64,000 nt of DNA from Poindextera sp036494815 (GTDB taxonomy: Bacteria > Pseudomonadota > Alphaproteobacteria > Caulobacterales > Caulobacteraceae): assembly GCA_036494815.1 (NCBI GenBank), contig DASXNV010000112.1, positions 1-64,000 on the forward strand, in the 5' to 3' direction. Positions within the stretch are counted from its first letter, which is position 1. Each line of letters starts with the position of its first letter. The notes under the pieces were generated by a model that saw nothing but the letters and a program-made list of their open reading frames with translations, had not been told where the DNA came from and did not search any database. This document shows, one piece after another, positions 16,158 to 25,595 of the stretch. A program made the translations under genes and the position numbers.

Positions 16158-17363
16158 ATGCGCTGCGACCGACTCTGGCGAGAGGCTAGACTGGCGACCC
16201 TGGCCGCTGACCGCCCCGGTTTGGGCGTGGTCGAGGACGGCGTCGTCGCCTGCACGGATGGTCGCATCGTCTATGCCGGCCTCGCCAAGGACGCGCCCAG
16301 CTTCGAGGCGGCCCAGGCCAACGACTGCGGCGGCCGCTGGATCACCCCCGGCCTGATCGATTGCCACACGCACCTGGTCTATGGCGGCGACCGCGCCCGC
16401 GAGTTCGAACTGCGCCTCGCCGGCGCGACCTATGAAGAGATCGCCCGCTCGGGCGGCGGCATCGTGTCCACTGTCGCCGCAACTCGGGCCGCCAGCGAGG
16501 ACGAGCTTCTCGCGGCCAGCCTGCCGCGCCTCAACGCCCTGATCGCCGAGGGGGCGACCACGGTTGAGATCAAGTCCGGTTATGGCCTGTCCCTGGAGAA
16601 CGAACGCAAGCAACTGCGCATCGCCCGCCGCCTGGGCGAAACCCGGCCGGTTTCGATCCGCACCACCTTCCTCGGCGCCCACGCCCTGCCGCCGGAAGCA
16701 GCCGGCGATAAGGACGCCTATATCGCCCGCGTCTGCGAGGAAATGATTCCCTCCGTCGCGGCGGAGGGGCTGGCGGACGCCGTTGACGCCTTCTGCGAGG
16801 GCATCGCCTTCTCGGCCGATCAGGTGCGACGGGTGTTCGAGGCCGCCCGCGCCCACGGCCTGGCTGTCAAACTGCACGCCGACCAGTTGTCCAACCTGCA
16901 TGGCGCAGCGCTGGCCGCCGAGTTTTCCGCCCTGTCCGCCGATCACCTAGAACATACCGACGAGGCCGGTGTCGCGGCCATGGCGGCGGCGGGAACCGTG
17001 GCCGTGCTGCTGCCTGGGGCCTATTATTTCGTGCGCGAGACCAAGTTGCCGCCCATTGCGCTGATGCGCCGCCACGACGTGGCCATGGCCCTAGCCACCG
17101 ACAGCAATCCCGGCACCTCGCCGCTGACCTCCTTGCTCTTGACCATGAACATGGGCGCTACCCTGTTCCGCATGACCGTCGAAGAGTGCATCGCCGGCGT
17201 CACCCGCGAGGCGGCCCGCGCTCTGGGCCTGCAGAACGATACCGGGACCCTGGAGGCCGGCAAGAGCTGCGATCTGGCCATCTGGGACATCGATCAACCA
17301 GCAGAGCTGGTCTATCGCATGGGGTTCAACCCGCTCCATGCCCGCATCTGGAGGGGACAATGA
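16158..17363 (+). CDS. hutI: Imidazolonepropionase (HutI)
   Basis: 401 residues, normal family length. HutI opens 4-imidazolone-5-propanoate to N-formimino-L-glutamate in the cytoplasm. Zinc-binding DCHTHLVYGGDRAREF, the segment IKSGYGLSLENERKQLR and the distal DHLEHTDEAG and ATDSNPGTSP blocks are diagnostic. ATG 16158 follows the AGG of GAGGTG; the GTG at 16152 is an alternative two codons earlier. The stop overlaps the start of the dioxygenase gene as ATGA, so it heads the plus-strand hut operon. Confidence 0.95.
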   Translation: MRCDRLWREARLATLAADRPGLGVVEDGVVACTDGRIVYAGLAKDAPSFEAAQANDCGGRWITPGLIDCHTHLVYGGDRAREFELRLAGATYEEIARSGGGIVSTVAATRAASEDELLAASLPRLNALIAEGATTVEIKSGYGLSLENERKQLRIARRLGETRPVSIRTTFLGAHALPPEAAGDKDAYIARVCEEMIPSVAAEGLADAVDAFCEGIAFSADQVRRVFEAARAHGLAVKLHADQLSNLHGAALAAEFSALSADHLEHTDEAGVAAMAAAGTVAVLLPGAYYFVRETKLPPIALMRRHDVAMALATDSNPGTSPLTSLLLTMNMGATLFRMTVEECIAGVTREAARALGLQNDTGTLEAGKSCDLAIWDIDQPAELVYRMGFNPLHARIWRGQ

Positions 17364-18169
17364 CCTCGCTCGCCGAGGATTTCGCTCGCGACGGCGCCGT
17401 CTGCCTGCGCGGGGTGATCCCGCCGGACCTGATCGGCCTGTTGCGCCAGGGTATCGACGACAATATCGCCATGCCCAGCCCGCGGGCCAAGATCGCCAGC
17501 CGCGAGGGTGATCCCGGCCGCTTTGTCGAGGACTTCTGCAACTGGGGGGAAAACCCCGACTATCGCCGGTTCATCTTCGAGTCCGACCTGGGCGAGATCG
17601 CCGCCGAACTGATGGGGGCCAAGACCGCCCGCCTCTATCACGACCACATGCTGACCAAGGAAGCCGGCACCCAGCAGCCGACGCCCTGGCACCAGGACCA
17701 GCCCTACTACAATGTCGAGGGTCGCCAGAACTGCAGCTTCTGGATCCCGGTCGATCCAGTCAGCCAGGCCTCGACCCTGCAGTTCGTCGCCGGCTCGCAT
17801 CGCGGCCCATGGCTGATGCCGCGCAGCTTCATGGACGCCCAGGCCAGGTGGTTCCCGGAGGGCAGTCTGGCCAGCCTGCCGGACATCGAAGCCGACCGCG
17901 CCGCCTATCCAATCTTGGGCTGGGCGCTGGAGCCTGGCGACGTGGTTTGTTTCCACATGCTGACCCTGCATTCCTCGGCCGGCGCCGATCGCCGGCGACG
18001 GGTGTTTTCGGTCCGCTTCCTCGGCGACGACGCCACCCACGCCCCGCGCGCCTGGACCACCTCACCGCCCTTCCCGGGACTGGAGGCGCAGCTGCCCGCC
18101 GGCGCCGCCATGGACCACCCATTGTTCCCCATCGTTTGGCCGAAGGGCCTGTCGGAGAGTTCGCTTTGA
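17360..18169 (+). CDS. Phytanoyl-CoA dioxygenase (PhyH) family Fe(II)/2-oxoglutarate oxygenase in hut operon
   Basis: 269 residues of the PhyH family. The iron-binding facial triad is visible as His-x-Asp in TPWHQDQPYYN (His111, Asp113) and a distal His in TLHSSAGADRRRR (about His204), with the arginine that holds 2-oxoglutarate just after it. PhyH-family enzymes hydroxylate small molecules such as ectoine or acyl-CoAs. ATG 17360 overlaps the hutI stop, has GAGGGGA upstream, and its own stop overlaps the TTG of hutH. It is therefore locked into the operon between hutI and hutH, although no hydroxylase belongs to the standard histidine pathway. A histidine-related substrate, such as hydroxylated or methylated histidine or urocanate derivatives, is a guess. 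Confidence 0.85.
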   Translation: MTSLAEDFARDGAVCLRGVIPPDLIGLLRQGIDDNIAMPSPRAKIASREGDPGRFVEDFCNWGENPDYRRFIFESDLGEIAAELMGAKTARLYHDHMLTKEAGTQQPTPWHQDQPYYNVEGRQNCSFWIPVDPVSQASTLQFVAGSHRGPWLMPRSFMDAQARWFPEGSLASLPDIEADRAAYPILGWALEPGDVVCFHMLTLHSSAGADRRRRVFSVRFLGDDATHAPRAWTTSPPFPGLEAQLPAGAAMDHPLFPIVWPKGLSESSL

Positions 18170-19704
18170 CCGAGATCACCCTGCGCCCCGGCGCGGTCTC
18201 CCTGGCCGAATGGCGCGCCATCTATCGCGGCGCGGCTGTGCGGCTCGACCCGGCCTCGGCCCCGGCGGTCGTCGAGAGCGCGGCGGCGGTGATGCGGATC
18301 CTGGCCAAGGGCGAACCGGTCTACGGCATCAATACCGGCTTTGGGAAACTGGCCAGCGTGCGCATCGGCGATGATGATCTGGCCACGCTTCAACGCAATA
18401 TCGTTCTGTCCCACGCCGCCGGCGTCGGCGCGCCCACGCCCATCGCCATCACCCGGCTGATGCTGGCCCTGAAGCTGGCCAGCCTGACCCAGGGCGCCTC
18501 GGGCGTGGCTCCAGCGACCGTCGAGCTTTTGGAAGCCATGCTGGCCAAAGGCCTGACGCCAGTCGTGCCCGGCCAAGGCTCCGTCGGCGCCTCGGGTGAC
18601 CTGGCGCCCCTATCGCACATGGCCGCGACCATGATCGGCGTTGGCGAGATCTTCGTCGGTGAGGTGCGTACGCCCGCGGCCAAGGCCCTGGCCGACGCCG
18701 GCCTCGCCCCCGTGGTTCTGGGCCCCAAGGAGGGTCTGGCCCTGCTCAACGGCACCCAGTTCTCCACCGCCAACGCCCTTGCCGGTCTGTTCGAGGCCGA
18801 GCGCCTGTTCGGCTCCGCCCTGATCACCGGCGCCCTGTCCACAGAGGCGGCCAAGGGGTCGGACACCCCGTTTGATCCTCGTATCCACGCCCTGCGCCGG
18901 CATCGCGGCCAGATCGACACCGCCGCGGCCTTGCGTGCCCTGATGGCCGGCTCGGCCATCAGGGCCTCGCACCTGACAGGCGACGAGCGGGTGCAGGATC
19001 CCTATTGCCTGCGCTGCCAGCCCCAGGTGATGGGGGCGGCCCTCGACGTGCTGCGCCAGGCCGCCGCGACCCTGGCCACCGAGGCCAATGGCGTCACCGA
19101 CAATCCGCTGATCTTCCCCGAGGCCGATGAGGCCCTGTCTGGCGGCAATTTCCACGCCGAGCCGGTGGCCTTCGCCGCCGACATGATCGCCCTGACCCTG
19201 TGCGAGATAGGCTCCCTTTCGGAACGCCGTATCGCCATGCTGGTCGACCCGGCCCTGTCAGGCCTGCCCGCCTTCCTCACCCCCAAGCCGGGCCTCAATT
19301 CCGGCTTCATGATCCCGCAGGTCACCGCCGCGGCCCTGGTGTCGGAGAACAAGCAGCGCGCCTATCCGGCCAGCGTCGATTCCATCCCCACCTCGGCCAA
19401 CCAGGAAGACCACGTCTCCATGGCCGCCCACGGCGCCCGCCGGCTGCTGGACATGGCCGAGAACGCCTTTTCGGTGATCGGCATTGAGCTCTTGGTTGCG
19501 GCCCAAGGCTGTGACTTCCACACCGGCCTTTCCTCGAGCCCCGCGCTGGAGGCGGTCCGCGCGAGCTTGCGCGCCGAAGTGCCCTTCCTTGACCACGACC
19601 GCCACATGCACCCCGACATTGAGGCCGCCACCAGCCAGATCCGTAATGGCCGGGTGATCGCCGCGGCGAGCGCCATCGCCCTGCCCGTTCTGGCAGAGGC
19701 TTAG
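18166..19704 (+). CDS. hutH: Histidine ammonia-lyase (HutH)
   Basis: 512 residues. HutH removes ammonia from L-histidine to give urocanate, the first committed step. The Ala-Ser-Gly triad that forms the MIO electrophile is in GSVGASGDLAPLSH (residues 142-144), the same place as in the Pseudomonas enzyme. The substrate-binding YGINTGFGKLA and QDPYCLRCQPQV blocks are intact. The start is TTG 18166 overlapping the preceding stop as TTGA, with GGAGAG well placed upstream. The open frame continues upstream only inside the dioxygenase gene. Confidence 0.96.
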   Translation: MTEITLRPGAVSLAEWRAIYRGAAVRLDPASAPAVVESAAAVMRILAKGEPVYGINTGFGKLASVRIGDDDLATLQRNIVLSHAAGVGAPTPIAITRLMLALKLASLTQGASGVAPATVELLEAMLAKGLTPVVPGQGSVGASGDLAPLSHMAATMIGVGEIFVGEVRTPAAKALADAGLAPVVLGPKEGLALLNGTQFSTANALAGLFEAERLFGSALITGALSTEAAKGSDTPFDPRIHALRRHRGQIDTAAALRALMAGSAIRASHLTGDERVQDPYCLRCQPQVMGAALDVLRQAAATLATEANGVTDNPLIFPEADEALSGGNFHAEPVAFAADMIALTLCEIGSLSERRIAMLVDPALSGLPAFLTPKPGLNSGFMIPQVTAAALVSENKQRAYPASVDSIPTSANQEDHVSMAAHGARRLLDMAENAFSVIGIELLVAAQGCDFHTGLSSSPALEAVRASLRAEVPFLDHDRHMHPDIEAATSQIRNGRVIAAASAIALPVLAEA

Positions 19705-19716
19705 AGGCACGCGCCG

Positions 19717-20547
19717 ATGAGCGATCATCCTTGGCTGAGTGTCCAGCGCGGGTCCGCGCCGCTGATCATCAGCTTTCCGCATACGGGAACCGAGATCCCG
19801 CCCGAGATCGAACAGCGTCTGGTCTCGCCCTGGCTGGGGCGCAAGGACGCCGACTGGTGGGTGGATCGGCTCTACGACTTCGCGGGCGAGATGGGCGCGA
19901 CCCTGGTGCGTACAGCGATTTCGCGCACGGTGATCGACGTCAATCGCGACCCCAGCGGCGTTTCGCTCTATCCCGGCCAAGCGACCACCGAACTGTGCCC
20001 CACCACCAGCTTTGACGGTGAGCCGCTCTATCGCGACGGCCAGGCCCCCAGCGGCGCCGAAATCGCCCGGCGCCGCGAGACCTGGTTCCAGCCCTATCAC
20101 GACGCCCTCGCCGCCGAGATCGCCCGGTTACGGGCCTTCCACGGCGCCGTCGTACTCTACGAAGCCCACTCGATCCGTTCGCTGGTCCCCCGCCTTTTCG
20201 ATGGACCCCTGCCCAATTTCAATATCGGCACCAATAGTGGCGCCAGCTGCGACACCGCCCTGACCTCGGCGGTCGAAGCGGCCTGCGACGCCAGCGCCTT
20301 TTCCCGTGTCACCAATGGTCGATTCAGGGGCGGCTACACCACCCGCCACTACGGCCAGCCCGAATACGGCGTCCATGCCCTGCAGATGGAGCTGGCCTGC
20401 CGCGGCTATATGGACGACCCGGCCGAACCGCCGACCCCCGGCGCCTGGCCCACGCCTTATGAGCCGGCCCGCGCCGCCCATATCCGCGTCGCCCTGACCC
20501 AGGTCATCCGGGCCTGCCTGACCTTCGCCCAATCCCGCCAATCTTGA
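19717..20547 (+). CDS. hutG: N-formylglutamate deformylase (HutG)
   Basis: 276-residue N-formylglutamate amidohydrolase. It splits N-formyl-L-glutamate to glutamate and formate, the last step of the branch begun by HutF. Visible family motifs are ISFPHTGTEIP near the N-terminus, VIDVNRDPSG, and the metal-site segment VVLYEAHSIRS. The ATG lies 12 bases after the hutH stop behind an AGAGGC, and hutU follows after 18 bases, so it is inside the operon. Function is well supported by both motifs and context. Confidence 0.93.
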   Translation: MSDHPWLSVQRGSAPLIISFPHTGTEIPPEIEQRLVSPWLGRKDADWWVDRLYDFAGEMGATLVRTAISRTVIDVNRDPSGVSLYPGQATTELCPTTSFDGEPLYRDGQAPSGAEIARRRETWFQPYHDALAAEIARLRAFHGAVVLYEAHSIRSLVPRLFDGPLPNFNIGTNSGASCDTALTSAVEAACDASAFSRVTNGRFRGGYTTRHYGQPEYGVHALQMELACRGYMDDPAEPPTPGAWPTPYEPARAAHIRVALTQVIRACLTFAQSRQS

Positions 20548-20565
20548 TCCCAAAAGCGAGCGCCC

Positions 20566-22233
20566 ATGACCCGCCTCGACAACAGCCGCCGCATTTCCAG
20601 CCCCCGCGGCAACACTTTGTCCGCCAAGAGCTGGCTGACCGAGGCGCCCCTGCGCATGCTGATGAACAACCTGGACCCTGAGGTCGCCGAACGGCCGGAG
20701 GAGCTGGTGGTCTACGGCGGCATTGGTCGCGCCGCGCGCGATTGGGAAAGCTTCGACACCATCTGCTCGACCCTGCGCCGGCTGGAGGACGACCAGACCC
20801 TGCTGGTCCAATCGGGCAAGCCCGTGGGCGTGTTCCGCACCCATGCCGACGCGCCGCGCGTGCTGATCGCCAATTCCAACCTGGTGCCGCGCTGGGCCAC
20901 ATGGGACCATTTCAACGAGCTCGATAAGAAGGGCCTGGCCATGTACGGCCAGATGACCGCCGGTTCGTGGATCTATATCGGCACCCAGGGCATCGTTCAG
21001 GGCACCTATGAGACTTTCGCCGAGCTCGGCCGTCAGCACTACAACGGAGATCTTTCCGGCCGTTGGATCCTGACCGCCGGCCTCGGCGGCATGGGCGGGG
21101 CTCAGCCCCTGGCGGCGGTGATGGCCGGCGCATCCTGCCTCGCCGTCGAATGCCAAGCCTCGCGCATCGAGATGCGCCTGCGCACCGGCTATCTGGATGT
21201 GATGGCCCAGGATCTGGACGAGGCCCTGGCCCTGATCGCCCAGGCCGGAAAGGACAAGAACGCCATCTCGGTGGGCCTGTTGGGCAACGCCGCCGACATC
21301 TTCCCTGAACTGGTGCGCCGGGGCGTGCGGCCCGACGCGGTCACCGACCAGACCTCGGCCCACGATCCGATCAATGGCTATCTGCCCAAGGGCTGGAGCC
21401 TGGACGACTGGGAGCGCAAGCGCGAGAGCGACCCCAAGGCGGTGGAAAAGGCCTCGCGCAGCTCCATGGCCGAGCATGTGCGCGCCATGCTCGACTTCCA
21501 CCGCATGGGCGTGCCCACGCTCGACTACGGTAATAACATCCGCCAGATGGCGCTGGAGGAAGGCGTCGCCGACGCGTTCGATTTCCCCGGCTTCGTCCCG
21601 GCCTATATCCGCCCGCTGTTCTGTCGCGGGATCGGGCCGTTCCGCTGGGCCGCCCTGTCCGGCGATCCAGAGGATATTTACAAGACCGACGCCAAGGTGA
21701 AAGAGCTGACGCCGGGAAACACCCACCTGCACAACTGGCTCGACATGGCCCGCGAGAAGATCAAGTTCCAGGGCCTGCCGGCGCGGATCTGCTGGGTCGG
21801 CCTCGGCGATCGCCATCGCCTAGGCCTGGCTTTCAACGAGATGGTGGCCAAGGGAGAGCTCAGCGCACCCGTGGTCATCGGCCGCGACCACCTGGATTCA
21901 GGCTCCGTGGCCTCTCCCAACCGCGAGACCGAGGCCATGAAGGACGGCTCCGACGCGGTGTCCGACTGGCCGCTGCTCAACGCCCTGCTCAACTGCGCCT
22001 CGGGCGCCACCTGGGTGTCGCTGCACCACGGCGGCGGCGTCGGCATGGGCTTTTCGCAGCACTCCGGCATGGTCGTGGTCGCGGATGGCACTGAAGCGGC
22101 GGCCAAGAGGGTCGAGCGCGTGCTGTGGAACGACCCAGCCACCGGCGTCATGCGCCACGCTGACGCCGGCTACGACATCGCCCTCGACTGCGCCCGCGAG
22201 CAGGGCCTTGATCTGCCGGGTATCCTGGGCTGA
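20566..22233 (+). CDS. hutU: Urocanate hydratase (HutU)
   Basis: 555 residues, the normal length. HutU adds water to urocanate to give 4-imidazolone-5-propanoate, using tightly bound NAD+ as an electrophile. The nucleotide-binding stretch TAGLGGMGGAQP, the VTDQTSAHDPINGY block, YGNNIRQMA and the C-terminal HHGGGVGMGFSQHSGM are all conserved. Start ATG 20566 follows a weak AAGCGAG. It is the last gene of the plus-strand hut operon; no histidine or urocanate transporter follows. Confidence 0.96.
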   Translation: MTRLDNSRRISSPRGNTLSAKSWLTEAPLRMLMNNLDPEVAERPEELVVYGGIGRAARDWESFDTICSTLRRLEDDQTLLVQSGKPVGVFRTHADAPRVLIANSNLVPRWATWDHFNELDKKGLAMYGQMTAGSWIYIGTQGIVQGTYETFAELGRQHYNGDLSGRWILTAGLGGMGGAQPLAAVMAGASCLAVECQASRIEMRLRTGYLDVMAQDLDEALALIAQAGKDKNAISVGLLGNAADIFPELVRRGVRPDAVTDQTSAHDPINGYLPKGWSLDDWERKRESDPKAVEKASRSSMAEHVRAMLDFHRMGVPTLDYGNNIRQMALEEGVADAFDFPGFVPAYIRPLFCRGIGPFRWAALSGDPEDIYKTDAKVKELTPGNTHLHNWLDMAREKIKFQGLPARICWVGLGDRHRLGLAFNEMVAKGELSAPVVIGRDHLDSGSVASPNRETEAMKDGSDAVSDWPLLNALLNCASGATWVSLHHGGGVGMGFSQHSGMVVVADGTEAAAKRVERVLWNDPATGVMRHADAGYDIALDCAREQGLDLPGILG

Positions 22234-22315
22234 CAGGGTGCTGCGACGCCAAAGCATTTGCCCCGTCGCGCCCGGCGCCCAATGATGGCTCCGTGCGGTA
22301 GTTTGGGGAGTCGGA

Positions 22316-25300
22316 TTGGCGTCTGTCGCCCGGATTTGGGATTTGGCGGCCTGGCTTCTCGGCGCACTCCTCGCTGTGGCGGCTTGTTCGGCATCGGCGT
22401 GGGCGGGCGGTCCCGACTGGGCTCAGGCCCATAGCGACCTGCCCGCCGACCCGGCGGTCCGCTTTGGCGTGCTGCCCAATGGCCTGCGCTTCGCCATCCT
22501 GCGCAACCAGACGCCCAAAGGCCAGGTTTCCATCCGGCTTCGCCTAGGCGTTGGCTCGCTGAACGAGTCTGATGACGAGCAGGGCGTCGCGCACCTGCTG
22601 GAACATATGAGCTTTCGCGGCTCCACCCACGTGCCCGAGGCCGAGGTGTGGGAGGATCTGCAGCGGCTGGGCATGGCCGTCGGGGCCGACGCCAGCGCCT
22701 ACACCCAGGAAACCCAGACCTTCTATTTGGTCGACCTGCCCAACGCCGAGCCAAAGACCATCGATTTTGGCCTGATGCGTATGCGCGAGACCGCCAGCGA
22801 GCTCACTCTCGACCCCAAAATGCTGGAAACCGAGCGCGGCCCGGTGTTGTCTGAAGAGCGGCTGCGCGACACGCCCGACCTGCGGGTCATGCTAGACCAA
22901 CGCGATTTTCTCTATAAGGGCCTGCTCCTGCCCAGGCGCATGCCGATCGGCAAGCTCGACACCATCCAGCACGCCCAGGTCCCGCTGATGCGGGCTTTCT
23001 ACCAAGCCTATTACCGCCCGGACCGGGCCGCCTTGATCGTGGTCGGGGACGTCGATCCGGTCGCCGTCGAGGCGCAGATCAAGTCGCATTTCGCAGACTG
23101 GCGCGCCGTTGGACCGCCGCGACCGGATCCGGACCTGGGCGCGCCGGATCATCGCGACCTCGCTGTTCGCGTGGTGGTCGATCCCAAGGTGTCGCGATCC
23201 ATTCTGGTGGGTTGGGTGTCACCCTATGACGGCGCCCGCGACACCGCGGCCGAGGCGCGCCGCCTGGCGATCGAGGCCATCGGCCTGAACATCGTCAACC
23301 GCCGATTCCGGGTCATGGCCAATGGCGCGGCGCCGCCATTCATCGAAGCCTCGCTGATGCGACGTAACCAGTCCCATTCGGCGCGTATCACCGTGCTGTC
23401 GGTGGACGACTCGCCGCTGCATTGGCGCAGCGCCCTGCGGGCCGCGGAGATCACGCGCCGCCAAGCCTTAACCTACGGGGTGCGACAGGACGAGGTCGAT
23501 CTGGAGGTCAGCCTGTTTCGCTCGCGGCTCGAGGCCAGCGCAGCCGGCGCCGCCACCCGGCACACCCCCGGGCTGGCCCAGGCCCTGATGACCTCGGTCG
23601 ACGAGGATTCCGTCTTCACCAGCCCGGCGGAAAACCTCGCCCTGTTCAACGCCGATGTGAAAGGCCTGACCGCCGCCGACGTAACTGCCGCCTTGCGCGC
23701 AGCCTTCTCAGGGTCGGGACCGCTGGTGTTCATCTCCAGCCCCGTCGAGCTTCAAGGCGGCGAGCCCGGCATGACCTCGGCCTTCGCCCAGATCGAGGCC
23801 GAACCGGTAGTGGCGCCGCCAGAGGAAGCCAAGATCGTTTGGCCCTATGATCATTTTGGCGCTTTCGGAAAGGTGGTCGAGCGGCGGCGCATAGCGGACC
23901 TCGACACCACCATGGTGCGCTTCGCCAATGGAGTCCGCCTAACGGTCAAGCCCACCAAGTTCGCCACCGACCAGATCCAGGTCGCTGTCTCCATCGGCCA
24001 TGGCCTTCTGGACCTGCCAAAGGACCGCTCCACCGCGCGCTGGGCCGCGGATTCAGGGGCGTTTCTCTACGGCGGGCTGGGCAAGCTCAATCTGGAAGAC
24101 ATGGAACGCGTGCTGGCGTCGAAAATCTTTTCCCTCGGCTTCGGCACGCGCGAGGACCATTTCGAGCTTTCCGGAGTCACCCGTCGGGCGGACCTGGACA
24201 CCCAGATGCAGGTGCTGACGGCCTACGCCACCGATCCCGGACTGAGGCCAGAGGCCTTCGAACACGTCCGCAACCTCGCTGACCCCATGATCAACAACCA
24301 GAACGCTTCTCCCAACGGGGTGATGCAGCGACAACTGCCGTTCCTGTTGCATGACTCCGACCCACGCTGGGCGCCGCCGACTCACATCGATGTGGCCACG
24401 ACGCGCCTGTCGGACATGAAACAGGTATTGGCCGCCCCGCTTGGCTCCGGCCCAATAGAAATCGCCATCGTCGGAGACGTCGGCGTTGATCAGGCCGTCG
24501 CCGCCGTCGCCAAGACGTTTGGCGCCCTGCCACCGCGCCCCAGCCCCGCCGCCCCGCCCGCGGAAGCGCGCACCGTACGGTTTCCGCGCTTCCAAGCAGC
24601 GCCGGTCATCCGCCGCCATGCCGGCCGCGACGATCAAGCCATATTTCTCATAGCCTGGCCGGTGGCCGACGCGCTGGGCGATCTGCAGACCTCGCGCGAC
24701 CTGCGCATCCTTGAACAGACCCTCAAGTCCCGCCTGTTCGCCCAGTTCCGTGTCGCCGACGGCGCCGCCTATGAGGCCGACACCGCTCTGGAGACGTCAC
24801 AGATTTTCCCGGGCTACGGCTACATCTACGCCTTTGCCGAGGCCCCGCCGGGCAAGGGCGATCTGTTCTATGACACCGTCGCCAAGATCGTCGCCGACCT
24901 GCGCCAAACTCAACTATCAGCCGACGAATTGGAGCGGGCGCGCCAGCCCAGAGTCGAACTGTTCACCCAGGCGCGCCAAACCAATAGCTACTGGTTAAGC
25001 GCCCTAACGGGCGCCCAGGCCGATCCGCGTCGGATCGATGTCCTGCGCACCACTATCGTCGCTCTGAAGCATGTCACCGCGGCCAATGTTCAGCGGATGG
25101 CGCAAACCTATCTGTCAGACGACCATGCCTGGCGCTTTGAAGTTGAGCCGCGCTCTCAAGCTGACGCACCGCCATCCCTCAGAACGGGCGTCGTGCAGCT
25201 CAACTGCGCCAAGACCGAAGACAATCGTCTCACCGACTGCCGTGTGCTCAGGGAGACGCCGCCGGGCGTGGGTGTGGGCGCCACGGCCCTCACCTTGATC

Positions 25301-25396
25301 CCGAATTTGCGGGTGGATCCGAAGATCACGCCCCTGACCGCAGAGGGCCGTGTTCAGTTCGATATCCGTGTGCCGGCGCCCGATCCGGGGCCCTGA
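22316..25396 (+). CDS. M16-family metallopeptidase, secreted (tandem pitrilysin-like)
   Basis: 1026 residues, consistent with two fused M16 units as in pitrilysin and related periplasmic peptidases. The inverted zinc motif HLLEH occurs at residues 93-97, followed about 70 residues later by the glutamate in ETERGPVLSEE. The C-terminal half (from about residue 510) repeats the fold without the zinc motif. A signal peptide is visible (AAWLLGALLAVAACSASAWA); a lipoprotein cysteine at about residue 24 cannot be excluded. Start is TTG 22316, supported by GGGGAG six bases upstream. It is a single gene between hutU and the feo operon and probably degrades periplasmic peptides. Confidence 0.9.
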   Translation: MASVARIWDLAAWLLGALLAVAACSASAWAGGPDWAQAHSDLPADPAVRFGVLPNGLRFAILRNQTPKGQVSIRLRLGVGSLNESDDEQGVAHLLEHMSFRGSTHVPEAEVWEDLQRLGMAVGADASAYTQETQTFYLVDLPNAEPKTIDFGLMRMRETASELTLDPKMLETERGPVLSEERLRDTPDLRVMLDQRDFLYKGLLLPRRMPIGKLDTIQHAQVPLMRAFYQAYYRPDRAALIVVGDVDPVAVEAQIKSHFADWRAVGPPRPDPDLGAPDHRDLAVRVVVDPKVSRSILVGWVSPYDGARDTAAEARRLAIEAIGLNIVNRRFRVMANGAAPPFIEASLMRRNQSHSARITVLSVDDSPLHWRSALRAAEITRRQALTYGVRQDEVDLEVSLFRSRLEASAAGAATRHTPGLAQALMTSVDEDSVFTSPAENLALFNADVKGLTAADVTAALRAAFSGSGPLVFISSPVELQGGEPGMTSAFAQIEAEPVVAPPEEAKIVWPYDHFGAFGKVVERRRIADLDTTMVRFANGVRLTVKPTKFATDQIQVAVSIGHGLLDLPKDRSTARWAADSGAFLYGGLGKLNLEDMERVLASKIFSLGFGTREDHFELSGVTRRADLDTQMQVLTAYATDPGLRPEAFEHVRNLADPMINNQNASPNGVMQRQLPFLLHDSDPRWAPPTHIDVATTRLSDMKQVLAAPLGSGPIEIAIVGDVGVDQAVAAVAKTFGALPPRPSPAAPPAEARTVRFPRFQAAPVIRRHAGRDDQAIFLIAWPVADALGDLQTSRDLRILEQTLKSRLFAQFRVADGAAYEADTALETSQIFPGYGYIYAFAEAPPGKGDLFYDTVAKIVADLRQTQLSADELERARQPRVELFTQARQTNSYWLSALTGAQADPRRIDVLRTTIVALKHVTAANVQRMAQTYLSDDHAWRFEVEPRSQADAPPSLRTGVVQLNCAKTEDNRLTDCRVLRETPPGVGVGATALTLIPNLRVDPKITPLTAEGRVQFDIRVPAPDPGP

Positions 25397-25429
25397 AAGG
25401 CGCGAAACCAGCTGCGGCCGCGCTTAAAC

Positions 25430-25443
25430 TTGATCCAGATCAG
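25430..25443. promoter_or_regulatory. FixK/FNR-like box TTGATCCAGATCAG upstream of feoA
   Basis: Matches the alphaproteobacterial FixK/FNR palindrome TTGATC-N2-GATCAA at all fixed bases but the last. Its centre is about 160 bases before feoA, so a class II promoter would start transcription near 25478. FeoAB takes up ferrous iron, which is abundant when oxygen is low, making the regulation plausible. No regulator gene is present here. Confidence 0.6.
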
Positions 25444-25568
25444 GGCGGTCGGGCGTTTCAAACCGGCAGGATGCCGTCTCTGTCGACCGTCACCTCGCTA
25501 AGCTCATAAGCTCCCAGCATGCCCAGCGATCTGTACCGCAAGGCCTATGGCGTGGCCGTAGCCCATAT

Positions 25569-25587
25569 GATATTGATAATCGTTCTC
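25569..25587. promoter_or_regulatory. Candidate Fur box upstream of feoA
   Basis: The 19 bases GATATTGATAATCGTTCTC match the classical Fur box GATAATGATAATCATTATC at 16 of 19 positions. The site ends 8 bases before the feoA ATG, where a bound repressor would block initiation or early elongation. It sits in a short AT-rich island. Iron repression of feo genes by Fur is common; direct binding here is inference. Confidence 0.72.
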
Positions 25588-25595
25588 GATTGTTG

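Noticed and set aside
20128..21816. 562-codon open frame opposite hutG and hutU
   Set aside because: Crosses two conserved genes in the opposite direction and lacks any protein motif.
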